Shown here: piece after piece, positions 1-11,409 of the stretch
How positions within the stretch are numbered: the first letter of the stretch is position 1
Layout: each line of letters begins with the position of its first letter
Origin: Myrica gale
Taxonomy: Eukaryota; Streptophyta; Magnoliopsida; Fagales; Myricaceae
Assembly (NCBI GenBank): GCA_963930655.1
Contig: OZ005600.1
Coordinates: 13,829,501 to 13,893,500, forward strand
Length of the DNA: 64,000 nucleotides
Direction: 5' to 3'
Made by a program: the position numbers and the translations under genes
The notes under the pieces: generated by a model
The model's database searches: none
Told to the model about the DNA's origin: nothing
Seen by the model: only the letters and a program-made list of their open reading frames with translations

Positions 1-103
1 GCAACACCTCAGTCTGATCCATCTCTAGAAGCATGCCTGTCACCTTAGCAGCATTTTCAGGCTCCAGCTATTCCATAAGTGGGTATAGATTCTCACCCAG
101 CAT
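1..103 (-). pseudogene. poly(A)-binding protein MLLE-domain exon remnant (runs off the left edge)
   Basis: Read on the minus strand, a splice acceptor (CTGCAG, ending at 104) is followed by MLGENLYPLME, a stop, then LEPENAAKVTGMLLEMDQ and TEVL up to the window edge. In cytoplasmic poly(A)-binding proteins this is the start of the C-terminal MLLE (PABC) peptide-binding domain, which binds PAM2 motifs; the family normally reads LVEQLE here. The Gln codon CAG has become TAG at 68-70, so the exon cannot give a full MLLE domain. The rest of the exon is outside the window. The upstream linker and RRM exons were not found in the first 1.4 kb. It is either the end of a decayed PABP gene or a captured or retained fragment. 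Confidence 0.75.
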
Positions 104-988
104 CTGCAGATTTTTTAGACATGAAATAGAAAATCAGTAATTAGCATAATCGTAGCCGCATCACACCACTTGTTGTCATAACACCTAATGTTACAGATGC
201 AAATTCATTTAGAAGCAATTGATAAGGATATTGCCCTCTGGGTGCTAATAATTGGTAAAAAGAGTATGCCACATCGATATTTTTCTGATAATGTGCATCC
301 ATACCAATAGTAGTAACAAGAGCAGCAAAAATAAAATTAATATCTTGGTGTACAGAGCAGAATTCAAAATAAAAGAATAGTTGAAGTTGTGTTTGGGGGG
401 TATAGAAAGAAAAAAAACAGAGGGAGGCCACACTCTGTTTCTCCTACTCACGAAAACAGAGGGAGGCCATACCAATATATTTATTGATACCTAGAATAAC
501 AATCTACAACTGAAAAAAAACTTGTACATACAAACACAACAAAATTAAGAAGCAGTATATCTTTCAACATGTCATTATAAACAACTTCCATTTGTGGCCA
601 GCACAATTCCAAAACCGAAATGATATCAATAATAATTATTCCCAAGCAAAATTTAATAATAAAAAAATATAAATCCTTTTCCAATCTCACTGCCGAGAAA
701 ATGACACTCTGCCTACCAGTAACTCTAGTCCGAGCAATGTGAGCCAACACAAAAGAGAGAACCTTAAAATGTTCAAAACATAACGGTGAAAGAAAAAAAA
801 AAGGAAGGAAAGAGAGATTCATTGAGATGGAGAGTAACTATATTCGAGTACGCATAGAACCCAACATGAAAAATATTTGTCCTCCCTTTTTTTTATCATT
901 TTTCTTTCTTTTGGGGGCTCGAGAACTTGAACTAGAATAGAAATTAACCCCGAAGACAGAGAAAAGAAAAGAACATTGAAATTTTGAC

Positions 989-1354
989 CTACGCATTCGG
1001 ACTCCAAAGGTTCCACAAACGTGAATTGAACAAACCCAATACGTCCGACAATACCTTCCTGGCCAAACCCTTGTGGGGGTGGTTGCTGCTCGCCACCACC
1101 ATTGTCGGTACATCCGCAGCAGCCTCCACGTCGTCGTTCTCTTCTTCAAACTCTTCAACCGCCACCTCAAATTCTTTATTTTTGTCCTTGGCATTTCTCT
1201 CCAACACCCCATCAGCCTTGGCCGTCGAACTCACCGAATCCTCGTTGTTCAGTCTCCGAATGGGGGGGAGGAAGAAGGGGCTGAGCGCTTCTGCGAGAGA
1301 GAGAGAGTCGGAGGCCTGAAATGGGGGGAGGAAGAAGGGGCTGGACGCTACCAT
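989..1354 (-). other. possible unrecognised coding stretch, 121 codons
   Basis: An open frame of 121 codons on the minus strand starts with a low-complexity Pro/Phe/Ser region and continues into an acidic segment (EEFEEENDDVEAAADVP). I recognise no domain. Its first 30 residues lie in a local tandem duplication (1259-1345), which makes the start doubtful. It could be a first exon of an unknown gene or a chance frame; there is no supporting splice context I trust. Confidence 0.2.
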
Positions 1355-1420
1355 CTCAAATTCGAATGTCTAACCGGGTTCCTTATGTGAGAGAGAGAGA
1401 GTCGGAGGCCTGGACCGGGT
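1259..1420. repeat. short tandem duplication, ~61-bp unit, with GA-rich tract
   Basis: The string GGGGGGAGGAAGAAGGGGCTG occurs near 1262 and again near 1323, and the tract GAGAGAGAGAGTCGGAGGCCTG near 1296 and 1389. Slippage or unequal exchange in purine-rich DNA explains it. Confidence 0.7.
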
Positions 1421-1454
1421 TCCTCAATCTCAAACCGGGCTACCATCTCATTTA

Positions 1455-1540
1455 TTCGGTGGCAGAAGCGGGACCGTCGGATGGACGGTGTGGAGATCCT
1501 GACCGCAACTCCACACCGCTCCACACGGTCCCGCTTCACA
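1455..1540. repeat. perfect hairpin-forming inverted repeat
   Basis: GAAGCGGGACCGT near 1466 is the exact reverse complement of ACGGTCCCGCTTC near 1525, and GGTGTGGAG pairs with CTCCACACC between them. The structure resembles the tip of a small foldback or MITE remnant. No target duplication was found, so its class is open. Confidence 0.55.
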
Positions 1541-1690
1541 TAATAACTCATCCCCCCACAACCCAATAAAAAGGAATAAAAGGAAGAAGAAAAATTTCTG
1601 ATGTGAAAGAACCGGCTCATTGCTTTAATTTGTTTTCATGGGTTATAATAAAAGAATCGCGTTTCTTAAATATCTTTTTGCTGTTTTCAG

Positions 1691-2629
1691 ATGGGATATC
1701 GATGCCGTGATAAATCTTCCGCCCTATATGAAGTTATGCTTCTTAGCTCTCTATAACACCGTTAATGAGATGGTATACGACACTCTTAAAGAGAAAGGAG
1801 AAAATATCCTTCCATACCTAACAAAAGCGGTATATGCTGGCAGTTTTGATATTTGGTCGTTTAATGTCAATTGCATCTAATAGATAATAGTTACTCGTGT
1901 TGTTCCTTTTGTTCTAGTGGGCTGATCTGTGCAAAGCTTTCCTACGAGAAGCAAAATGGTGTTATAACAAAGATATTCCAAGCTTCAAGGACTATCTTGA
2001 CAATGGCTGGCTATCCGTTTCGGGACCTCTCATACTTGTTCATGCCTACTTTTTGGTGACCACAATATTCACAGATCAAGCATTTGTCGACTTAGAAAAG
2101 TACCACGACCTCTTGCGTTGGCCGTCCATTAATTTTCGACTTTACAACGATTTGAGTACTTCAACGGTATTCCCTACACCATCCCACATTTTTATTTTGT
2201 CCTAAAATGAATTTTTGAGGTTTATACAATCCTTGGAACCGTTAATCTACAATAAAATCGTTGATTTTTTTATTTGAAATACAGGCAGAGGTAGAGAGAG
2301 GTGAAACTGCAAATTCTATCCATTGCTACAAGCACGAAACTGGTTTTTCTGAGGAACGTGCTCGAATTCACATCATCGACATGATTGATAGATCCTGGAA
2401 AAAGATGAACGAAGAGCGAGTACTTGATCATCCATTTGAGGAACCTTTTGTGGAAATGTCAATCAACCTTGATCGGATTGCCCAATGCACGTACCAATTT
2501 GGAGATGGGCATGGAGCCCCTGACATTAGAGCAAAGAATCGAGTCCTAGCACTGATAATAGAGCCCATTCCACTCACTGAGAGAGACAGTTCTTATTCTA
2601 CCAGTTACCGATATGTGAGGCGCACATAG
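1691..2629 (+). pseudogene. monoterpene synthase (TPS-b type), last three exons only
   Basis: Three exons in family order are visible: 1691-1829 ([20 protein letters not shown]...), 1918-2166 (WADLCKAFLREAKWCYNKD...) and 2285-2629, ending in a TAG stop after YRYVRRT. Each is bounded by GT/AG and the frame is kept across both junctions. They form the C-terminal third of the class-I alpha domain. The second metal-binding motif (NSE/DTE) is present as NDLSTSTAE spanning exons 2 and 3. The catalytic DDxxD motif, the RR(x)8W motif and the whole N-terminal half, normally encoded by four upstream exons, are absent: sequence before 1690 shows no homology. Without DDxxD the product cannot ionise a prenyl diphosphate. 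The usual C-terminus after PIPL is replaced by a short unrelated-looking tail. Truncated gene or pseudogene; the class call is firm, the exact product is not. Confidence 0.85.
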
Positions 2630-4030
2630 TGTCATAAGTTCTTTTTTTTTTTTCTACGCAACCTGGAATAAATTCATTGAGGGCAAACATTGCCAAAACA
2701 ATCAGAACCATTACAAGCTACTACATTCTGCGGATCAATATCTAAATGTATATCCCCCAATGCTTCAGTTCTGGAACCCCATTTTACAAGATTATAAGCC
2801 AACGTATTTCCGGGATCGGTTATTATACTTTGCAACTATGGTGCTGAGGGTGCTGAGTAATGGCTCAGATTTTCCCTTTAAAATCCAACGCCTATAAGTT
2901 TGCCACGTCAATTAAAAACTTAACCCAAATCCGACCCGTATATATGTGAAATCGACGCATTTAATTTTGACCGACCCGCACAGAAAGCTTCTTCGTCTTC
3001 GTCTTCGTCTTCCTCCTCCATCTCCGCAGCTCCTCGCACGATTTTATTTGGGCATTTGGGCAGTCTTTCACTTTTCATTTAAGAAGAATTTTCCGCATAT
3101 CATCCTCGTCCACGTTGTCTCTACGCTGTCCGCAGGTCCTCGTCCAATTTCTTCGCAAGATTTCACTCTATCTTGGGTTCTGGAGTAAGGTGCTTCTGTG
3201 CGCCTTCGTTGTTGCTTTTGAACATTTATTTGCATTTTCTGTTGGGGCCAATAAATAAAGTAATGCATTTGTGAAGTTGTCATTTTCTTGGACAATTTAA
3301 TTTGTGCGTTTGTCGTTTTCTCCTTGTTCAATTTAACAGCTATATGTCTTGATTTCAACTTGTGGTCTAGCCTGAAAATTTTCTGCGACTATATGCACGT
3401 GCCTACCTATGGTTGCTTTTAGTTGCCTTTTGGTGAAATCGCCTTTGTTCCTTTATCTCCATGATTTGGAGTAAGTATCAGTATATATCAATTTTCAAGA
3501 ATATTCTAGTACTGAAATGCCGTTGGTACATAACTGTGTGGACTACCTTGGTTCAAAAATTAGGCGGATTGATGTTGTGGCATGAGATGCTTGACTAACA
3601 CTGATATGCAATTATCTCAACTTGTGAATTTACTATCTCATGCTCAGGCATCACAGCCAGTAATTAGTAGTGCTAGTGTTATCATCATGACCATCACAGC
3701 CAGTAATTAAAAAAACAATTTATTGGTGCTATTTGAGGTCGATTTGGGAACAGATGATAAGCACTGCTTCTGTAAGTCGAGTGACTTGTTGGCTGTGGTT
3801 GAGTAGTGGTCAGCAATTCACTAAGCTCTGTCCAAGACTGCCCATCTGTAATTCTTGGTCTTTCTTATACACTCTTAATAAGTTAGGACTTAGTGTACTT
3901 TTGCAGCGTATCTGTCTTTTGATACTCTGTAGTGAAGAAATATCTAGCTCATGTTGGATTTTTGTCTAGTAGTGTACTTTGTGCACAAATGGCATGGGAA
4001 TTTTTACTTATATTGGGAATTCTTTCCTTG

Positions 4031-4930
4031 GTTTAGTTTTTGACATGTGAACATGTATGACATCTTACTTATCCGGTATTATTGCTTTTATACATCTGTT
4101 AGTCTTTTCGATGGATCAATGAAGTGTTAGAACTTATAATTCTTTACTATTGGTCCCTGTTTTCGGTGGGCCTGTTGCTTTTATACAAATTTCATATTTG
4201 TCTTCTTACATATAGCAATATTGGTCCCTGTTTTCGTTGTTTTGTTGCTTTTATACAAATTTCATATTTATCTTGATACATAGCAATGCAAACTTCCAAG
4301 TCCAAAGGATAGGCAATGGTATTTCACAAGTTTGTCACAAGTCTGAATTTTCTAAATCTACATAGCTTGGTGATACCTAACATACAATGGGAGTTTTGTT
4401 GGAGAAGTACTAGACAAAATTAGGTTTTATAATTGGAGTATTGAAGGTAAATAAATGCTCACACTTTAGCATACTCTTTTTTGTGGTGACAGCTGAGTTT
4501 CTCTGTCTTCTAAAACAGTTCTATATCTTGAATTTTTAGGGTTCTTGTTGATGAGTGCTGGACTTATTTTCTACAGGTATTGCAAGTTCTTGCAAATTTC
4601 AGCTAGTTGATTGGCCGGAATTGGTGACTTGTGGTTCTTTGGATGGCATTGCAATTGGGTCAAGAGTATGGCTGATGTCTTAATATTGGACTTTTTGGTT
4701 TAGTTTTTGACATGTAAACATATATGGCATCTTACTTATCAGGTGTTGTTTCTTTTATACATCTGTTAGTCTTTTCGGTGGATCAATGAAGTGTTAGAAC
4801 TTGGAATTTTGTACTGTTGGTCCCTGTTTTCGTTAACTATAGCTTTTATACAAATTTCAGATTTGTCTTGTTGATGAAGTAGAACTTGGAATTGAACTTG
4901 GAAGTTATGTATTATTGGTGTCTGTTTTGG
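4031..4930. repeat. internal diverged duplication inside the first MULE
   Basis: A block running from GACATGTGAACATGTATGAC (4042) through a GGTCCCTGTTTTCG motif (about 4153) recurs at about 4707-4835 with scattered changes. A shorter unit, GGTCCCTGTTTTCG plus TTTTATACAAATTTCA, also occurs a third time near 4225. These look like old direct duplications of interior sequence. Confidence 0.6.
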
Positions 4931-5146
4931 TATACTATATCTGCAGATTTGCTCAACCAAACGTGGGTTTATAAAAAGAAAAAATCTTGGGAGAAAATTG
5001 GATAAAAAAAAAGAAGGCTCAATTGCAACGAATTAAGCACACGCCCCTATTCTGCAAAAAAGAAACACGACCACGCCCGAGAAAGTGGGCAGCCAAAACA
5101 TAAAAAAAAAGTGGGCAGCTAAAACCCACTCTCCACCACCCAGTCT

Positions 5147-5545
5147 TTGCGCATGAAAAGGTCGGTAACATCTCCATTCTCTGCGACAATTTTCGCCGGC
5201 TCTCCTCAATTACGGCGACTCACATACTCTGTTTTCTTGCAACGACTGGTAGTTATGGACTTTTCTCAACGAAAATTCATGTTTAGGGGATGCTACCCTT
5301 TGGTGGCAAATGTTAGTCGACGTGGGAGATCTATTGCGAAGAGATATTTTGTCGTTGTGAAAGCGTATTGTTCACGAGGCAACCGCAACGACGACATGGA
5401 GCCGTTGGGAAATGACTTTATCAACGATTTTGCTTACTTTTGCCAACGAAAGTTGGCGCCGTCTGAACCAGATTTTCTTGTAGTGACACAAACGACACTT
5501 GGGACCACCACTTCCGATCTTTTGTCCTCGACTCTGCCGCACTAA
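5147..5545 (+). other. unrecognised 132-codon frame inside the first MULE
   Basis: An uninterrupted frame begins with an ATG at 5147 and encodes a basic protein (SVTSPFSATIFAG..., ending LLSSTLPH). I recognise no domain. It lies between the inverted arms of a MULE, where captured host fragments are common, but no parent gene comes to mind. It may equally be a chance frame. Confidence 0.2.
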
Positions 5546-6094
5546 TAAGTAGCCAGTTACTTTCCTCCCCACACTTTTTCCCGGGGAAAAAAAGCACACC
5601 GCATCTCATAAAAGAAACCCTTTCCTAAGCTGAGCTATTGCATCCTCCAGTAACGCGGAAGTAACTGATCCTCCAGTGAAAAAAATAATCAGCCAAAGAG
5701 ACCTTCTATTTTGCGTAAAATTCTAACAGAGTCCTACTATGCTTGTCGAAATTGGAGGAGGAGCTACGGACAGCGTAGAGACAACCTGGAAGAGGAAAAA
5801 ATGCGAAAAAAGTCTTCTTAAATAAAAAGTGAAGACTGCCCAAATGCCCAAATGAAATCATGCGAGGAGCTGTGGAGATGGAGGAGGAAGACGAAGAAGA
5901 AGACGAAGGAGCTTTCTATGCGGGTCGGTCAAAGTTTTAAATGAGTCGATTACACATATATACGGGTCGGGTTAGGGTTAAGTTTTTAATTGACGTGACA
6001 AACTTATAGGCGTTGGATTTTAAAGGGGAAATCTGAGTCATTGTTCAGCACCCTCAGCACCACAGTTGCAAAGTATAATAACCGATCCCGTAAT

Positions 6095-6890
6095 TTTTTA
6101 GCTCACTTGTTACCTAAGTGGGCGGCTCGGACTGGCTGTGTTGGTTTCTTTTCAGTTTTTGATATTTCCGAGCATATCCGAATTTGTGATATGCACTGCA
6201 ACTTTCGTTTTCCCTAAATGAGATGAGGCATTACGTAGCAAAATAAAATAAAATAATGAGTTGTGGGCCTATCTTCAAAGTAGGTCACAACCAGAGTGTT
6301 ATTAGAGGTTAAACTACAATTCTCTTTCAATTTTGTCCTTTTTCCTTTTAAGCTCTCCCGCTAATTTTGTGCTTAACTTAGCAGTTAGAACTTTTGAATA
6401 CTCTCTAGCAGTAGTTTAATTTGTAGGCGAAGTGCGTTGTTTAAAAAAGGGCCAGTTTTTCAATTTCAGTTTCTTTAGAAAACGGTGAATTCGTCAATTA
6501 CTGCACTTTTTGGCCGGAAGAGGAGAGGAGTATCATTCATTCGCTTCAACTTGGGAAAAAGAAGCAAAAGCGGAATTTTGGACAATCGGACAAAGAGGCG
6601 AGTCAACCCTTCATGCCTCTCATTGATTGAACATTCTAGGGCAGATTACGGGCAAGCATTGGACGAGGAGAAAAAGAATCAATTAGGGAGATTGCTGAGG
6701 GTGAAGGGTGAAAGAGAGTAAACATTGAACATTACATTTTCGACAGAACCTTGTCACTAGAGAACAGAGTACTAGAAATCAACACTGAAAACAAGGGGAA
6801 ACTGCTTACAAAATTGAGGACTAATGCATTTGAAACATAATAACCTTGATGAAGAGAAATACAAGACTCTTTTGAACCTCCATCGTCATC
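6095..6890. other. spacer between the MULE and receptor kinase copy A
   Basis: This stretch holds no gene I can support. A 78-codon open frame at 6485-6721 has no recognisable domain. The right part is the 3' flank of kinase copy A, whose stop codon is at 6898-6900. Confidence 0.4.
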
Positions 6891-6897
6891 GTCATTG

Positions 6898-9800
6898 TCA
6901 TCGTCCATCTTCCAAAGTGACTGTTATCACATTATTAGAGCACGTTTCAGGTCTACTGGAGGAAGAAGCTCTGCTAGAAGGGCATCGCCTAACAATGAAA
7001 GCTGGTTGCTTTGGGTTCGGAAGAGTAGCAGTTTCACTTCCAAGCATGAAAACTACATTAGACATGGTTGGACGATCATTTGGATCTACTTGCACGCATA
7101 AGAGCCCTACATTTACGCACTTCAAATATTCATGCGTGTTGCAACTTCCGCGCAGAGTCTGGTCAAGTAAATCTAGCGCCTTTTCTTCTTTCCACAAATG
7201 CCATGCCTGGGATCAATTGAAAAATAGGAAGTGTTAGTAAAGTATACAATTTATACAGGAAAATAACAAGTTCGGAAGACTTCAGAAAACATACATAGCC
7301 TAGAAGACTCAAAGCTTGCTCAGGTTGGTAAAATCCTGTGTTCCTTTTCCCACTGATGATTTCAAGCACAACCACGCCAAAGCTAAAAACATCAGACTTG
7401 ACTGAGAAAAACCCATCTAGTGCATACTCTGGGGACATATAACCACTGCATTATGGACATATAGAAATAATTAGTGAAGTAGATCAGTGACTGCATGGTT
7501 TTTCTTGAATAGCACAAGAACTAAGCTCCATATGTATACTTACTACGTGCCAACTACTCTGTTGGTGTTTGCTGCAGTTTCCTTGCCTCCAAAAATCCTG
7601 GCCAAGCCAAAGTCAGATATTTGGGGTTCATCTCTTCGTCTAGCAGAATGTTGCTTGTTTTCAAATCTCTATGAATGATCCTCAACCTAGAGTCTTGATG
7701 AAGATATATAAGCCCTCGAGCAATTCCCAAAATGATGTTGATCCGCATGTCCCAGTCCAATAACACACATAGCTTTCGGTCTTCGGAGATCAAAAGTTTC
7801 CATCCGGGTTACATAACTTTCGAAGTCTATGCAATGAAATACACTAGAAATGTAGTGTAGAGACTAACCAAATATGAAGGAGTCTAAACTTTTGTTGGGC
7901 ATATACTCATAGAGTAACATCTTTTCGTCTCCTTTGACGCAATACCCCAAAAGTCTAACCAGATTCCGATGTTGAAGTTTGGCAATCAACACGACCTCGT
8001 TTTTAAATTCTTCTAGACCTTGCCCAGAACCACTTGAAAGCCTCTTCACAGCAATTTCTTGTCCTCCTGGAAACTTACCCTGAGTCGCGAGTCCAAGATA
8101 CAGCTTCTGTCTTTAGCTAGGAAGTTTTTAAGTACAAATTATCATGGAAGTACTTGAGAGAAACGACCGTTACCTTGTAAACAGGACCAAACCCTCCTTG
8201 TCCAAGCTTGTTTGCATTCGAGAAGTAATCTGTAGCAACTAGTATGCTTTCCATATCGAAAAAGGGCACATCAACGGCTTTTCCATCATTTTCTTTGAAT
8301 CTGCCTGATTCAATCAAGTCTTTGACACGCCTCTCATTGTCATATAAGTGAAACACAGGACTTTTCTGCGCAGTTCCCCCGATTTCTGATTTCAAGCACA
8401 TTAACTTTATTGCTCTGTCGCAGGCGAGTAGTATCGATGAAATATTGAAATTTGGTAAAATAAGCAATGGTTAACGGTGACTACTATACCTTGTCCATTA
8501 GCCATCCTTCTTCTACAAAAATAGATATAAAGAATTGTACTTGAGAGAATAATTAGGACAATTACACTTGTAAAAGCAAATGCAATAATCAGAGATAAGG
8601 ACATCTTTCCTCTTGATCGTCCATCTATTTGCTCGCCATCACGACCTGCAAGAACAAAAAAGGACATCTTACTTGCAGGCAGGAAATATAAATGATTTGC
8701 CGATCTTCGCAAGTCTCTTTACAACTGCCACAATGCCCCCCCCCCCCAAAAAAAAACCCCCAATCCTCTTTTTCATTTTCCAATGAAGTTTCATCCTCAG
8801 CCCGGCAGAATCCTCACCGGCAATGCTGAAGACATTAGCATCATTGACCTGAGTCATTCTCATCCAAAAACAAAAAAGCGTACAGATATAGTGAACATCA
8901 TTGCATATTTTGCTCGCTACAATATCCTCACCTTGAGTACAATTCATTCTCAAGCTATCCCATAAAAAGTTTGCATTGCAAAGGCACCTTCCCTTCCCAT
9001 TTGCAGTTTCATTGCAGGTTGAATTTGGCCAGTCCTTGCAGTCTGCAGGTAAAGAACAAGTTGGCTCTGGTGGTGGATCCCAACCAATTTCAACTTCATC
9101 TTCACCTTTGAATAACAAATCAGAACTAACGTTGGCCGGATCAACACTGCACCAGCTGATCACATGAAACGGCAATGACTCGTTGAGCTGTAGTTCTTCA
9201 TTTTGCGAGTTCTTATCCCCACAATTATCTCCATCTTTTTTTTGGATGACAAACTTTCGTGTTTCTGGGTAGATGCCTGTGACTCGGTAGGTTCCCCCAG
9301 GTGCCTCAAAGCTGACCTGGCCACCGGATATGTTGCAGAGAAAACTGAAGTACATTGGATCACCACATTTTTGTCCAGTACTAAGGGGATACGGAATCAA
9401 ATTCGTGCCACAATTTTCACAATTCCTCGATGTGGATTCTGCAAAATTAGAATTTTGTAGATCTTAGAAACACTAATCAGCAATCTTGGACATGACTGCT
9501 TTTAAAAGCTTGTCCATTAATGGGGAGGGCTGTCACTTGTCAAGCCCCATGGGAGCTTAAAATAAGAGCACGAGAATGTGGATTTTTTAAGATAAACCCC
9601 GTTATTAGAAACACAATGATAGATTGGTAACAGATAAATAGTTCAAAAGTGATGCTATATAAGCCCAAAACCCATGTCATCTGCTATGGCCTATTTAGAA
9701 TCCTGTAAATTAAAAATGCAATGACTTCACCACAATATAAAGTATAAACAGAAGGGCCTAGGGCATGTGGTAAGTTCAATCTTTTCGACTATATGGGCAA

Positions 9801-11409
9801 TCACTCAAGGGGCAATCACTCAAGCCTTAGGCTCGTCTAGAATAGCCTCTTTCCGTCATTTGGGATGTAAGTCCACCCCTGCTTTGCAGACCTCCTGTCA
9901 CTCACAAAGTGCTATAAATAAACAAAATCAGAGCTTAAGATATCTAACGAAGGGAAATATCCATCTCACTTGTTAACTTCAAATGTTATTTAAGACATAA
10001 GCTAAAACGAATATTGGTGGTCATGAAGTCGAGAAACTTTTCAAGAAACTGACAGATTTGTACCTAGATCAGAACCTGCTACACGTATATATAGGTTCCG
10101 GCCACTGTCATACTCCTCCTGAAGATTGTTGAGATCCTCCGACCAAATCCAGCACGCAGAACCGCCTGTCCCACCCCTTCTTGCGATTTCAGCTCCTTCA
10201 TAAGAATAAGCCTGGCACTGGCAGTTGTTGAGACACTCTATTCTGCATTCCATCTCATTCTTGGCATTAAATTGAGAGTCTGGATTTCCCACTTTCATCG
10301 TCTTTAAACTCAAGAATGAGTCACTTCCAGTGCTTTTCCCGCATAATATTGACTTTCTGGTGCAGCCTCCTGAAAAGTCTCCAGCGTTCCATTTATCCAG
10401 CAAGCTAGGATTGAAGCCGGGCAAGCACTTGCACATTATGTCATTCTTACTGTTGCAGCTAGCAAAATTTTCACAAGCATTGTAGACACTGCATCTGTCC
10501 CTGGGTTCTTCCCAAATCAATGACCAAATTCTCTCTGTTTCCCACTTTAAATACTGAATTTGACCCGAAAAATTCATTACCAGCCGCGTGTCACTGTATA
10601 ATGATGACTCGAGATATGGCACAGATTCATTGTGGACTATACTCGAGGTAAAGTTGGATAGCAAGTAAAATATAGCAGAGGGCATCTCATCAGAAGTAAT
10701 GATCTTACCCGAAACTCCACTTTTCCAGTACCTCAACGATCTTTTCTAGATGATGAACTGGTTCACTTCTTCTTGATCTAGCCGAAAAGTGAAGTTCCCT
10801 GGTGCTGGGTTGTCGAAACTTTTCCATGACGTCAATGCTAAATCTTCATCTATTTTCATGCCAGGCAGAAATGTATCCGTTGGGTTGTCAAAACTCTGCC
10901 AGAGTACTCTTCCCGAGCGATTTTCTTGTTCTTCTGGGCTCACGACCAGGTTCCCATTATCCATTAGCTTTGCTGTACATTGGGGATGAAGTTTCGAGAT
11001 TCGTCGACCAGTAAGACTTCCCACTTCTATCCAATACTTTGAGATTTCCATCTTCTGCAATGGCAAAAACACCATCATCACCTAAAAGTGGGTTGTCTCG
11101 ATTGGCAACCCACACAACAGTTGGTGGATTTGACCTGTAATACCATATTCCAACATATCTTCTAGCCTCAGAGCTTCCACTAGGAGTAAAAAATCCAAGT
11201 TCAAACCTTTCTCCTGATGAAATAAGAGTATCCCCTTTATCATCATTTACCAATCTGCTAAATGTAATGGTATCTCTGGCCGAGCTAACTAAAAAAGATG
11301 AGAAAAATAAAAACGCATACCACAAGGAGAAGGTAAGTAGCATGTAACTTACAGACCCAGTAATGATGATGGTTTTTCTCATTCTTCTTTCGCTAAAGAT
11401 TGTCATCAA
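6898..11409 (-). pseudogene. G-type lectin S-receptor-like Ser/Thr kinase, copy A (pseudogene)
   Basis: Eight exons on the minus strand match the plan of copies B and C: 10064-11409, 8932-9438, 8490-8645, 8174-8385, 7869-8079, 7544-7780, 7295-7445, 6898-7206. In order they encode a signal peptide, bulb-type lectin, S-locus glycoprotein and PAN domains (exon 1), a cysteine-rich GUB_WAK-like domain (exon 2), a membrane span (exon 3), and the kinase (exons 4-8). The C-terminus, ending VTLEDGR, is close to Arabidopsis At4g03230 as I recall it. Three lesions are visible: a +1/-2 shift near 10965-10985 in the lectin exon, an in-frame TAG at 10746-10748 (copies B and C have Ser there), and a 1-bp loss in the T run at 7620-7622 that shifts the frame just before DFG. 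Exon 6 is 237 nt here against 238 nt in B and C. Exon 2 is 507 nt, longer than in B or C. The gene cannot make an active receptor kinase unless these are assembly errors. Confidence 0.9.
8738..8765. repeat. poly-C / poly-A tract in intron 2 of copy A
   Basis: A run of about ten C followed by A and C runs lies in the intron between the GUB_WAK-like and membrane exons. Such runs are prone to sequencing error and slippage. Confidence 0.6.

Larger units (their letters stand above)
2811..6090. mobile_element. Mutator-like element with ~343-bp terminal inverted repeats
   Basis: The left arm (2811-3153) begins CGGGATCGGTTATTATACTT and the right arm (5748-6090) is its reverse complement, ending with CCGATCCCG. 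Both arms carry a (TTCGTC)n-like tract and a conserved block around GCGTTGGATTTTAAAGG. Long inverted ends of this size are typical of MULEs. Flanks (ACGTATTTC left, TAATTTTTT right) do not form a clean 9-bp duplication, so the insertion is old or the boundaries are off by a few bases. No transposase was recognised inside, so it is non-autonomous. The interior (3154-5747) contains an internal duplication and one 132-codon frame, described separately. Confidence 0.75.

Noticed and set aside
3068..3358. minus-strand 96-codon frame overlapping the first MULE arm
   Set aside because: It crosses from the inverted arm into the interior, has no domain, and is not kept in the other arm.
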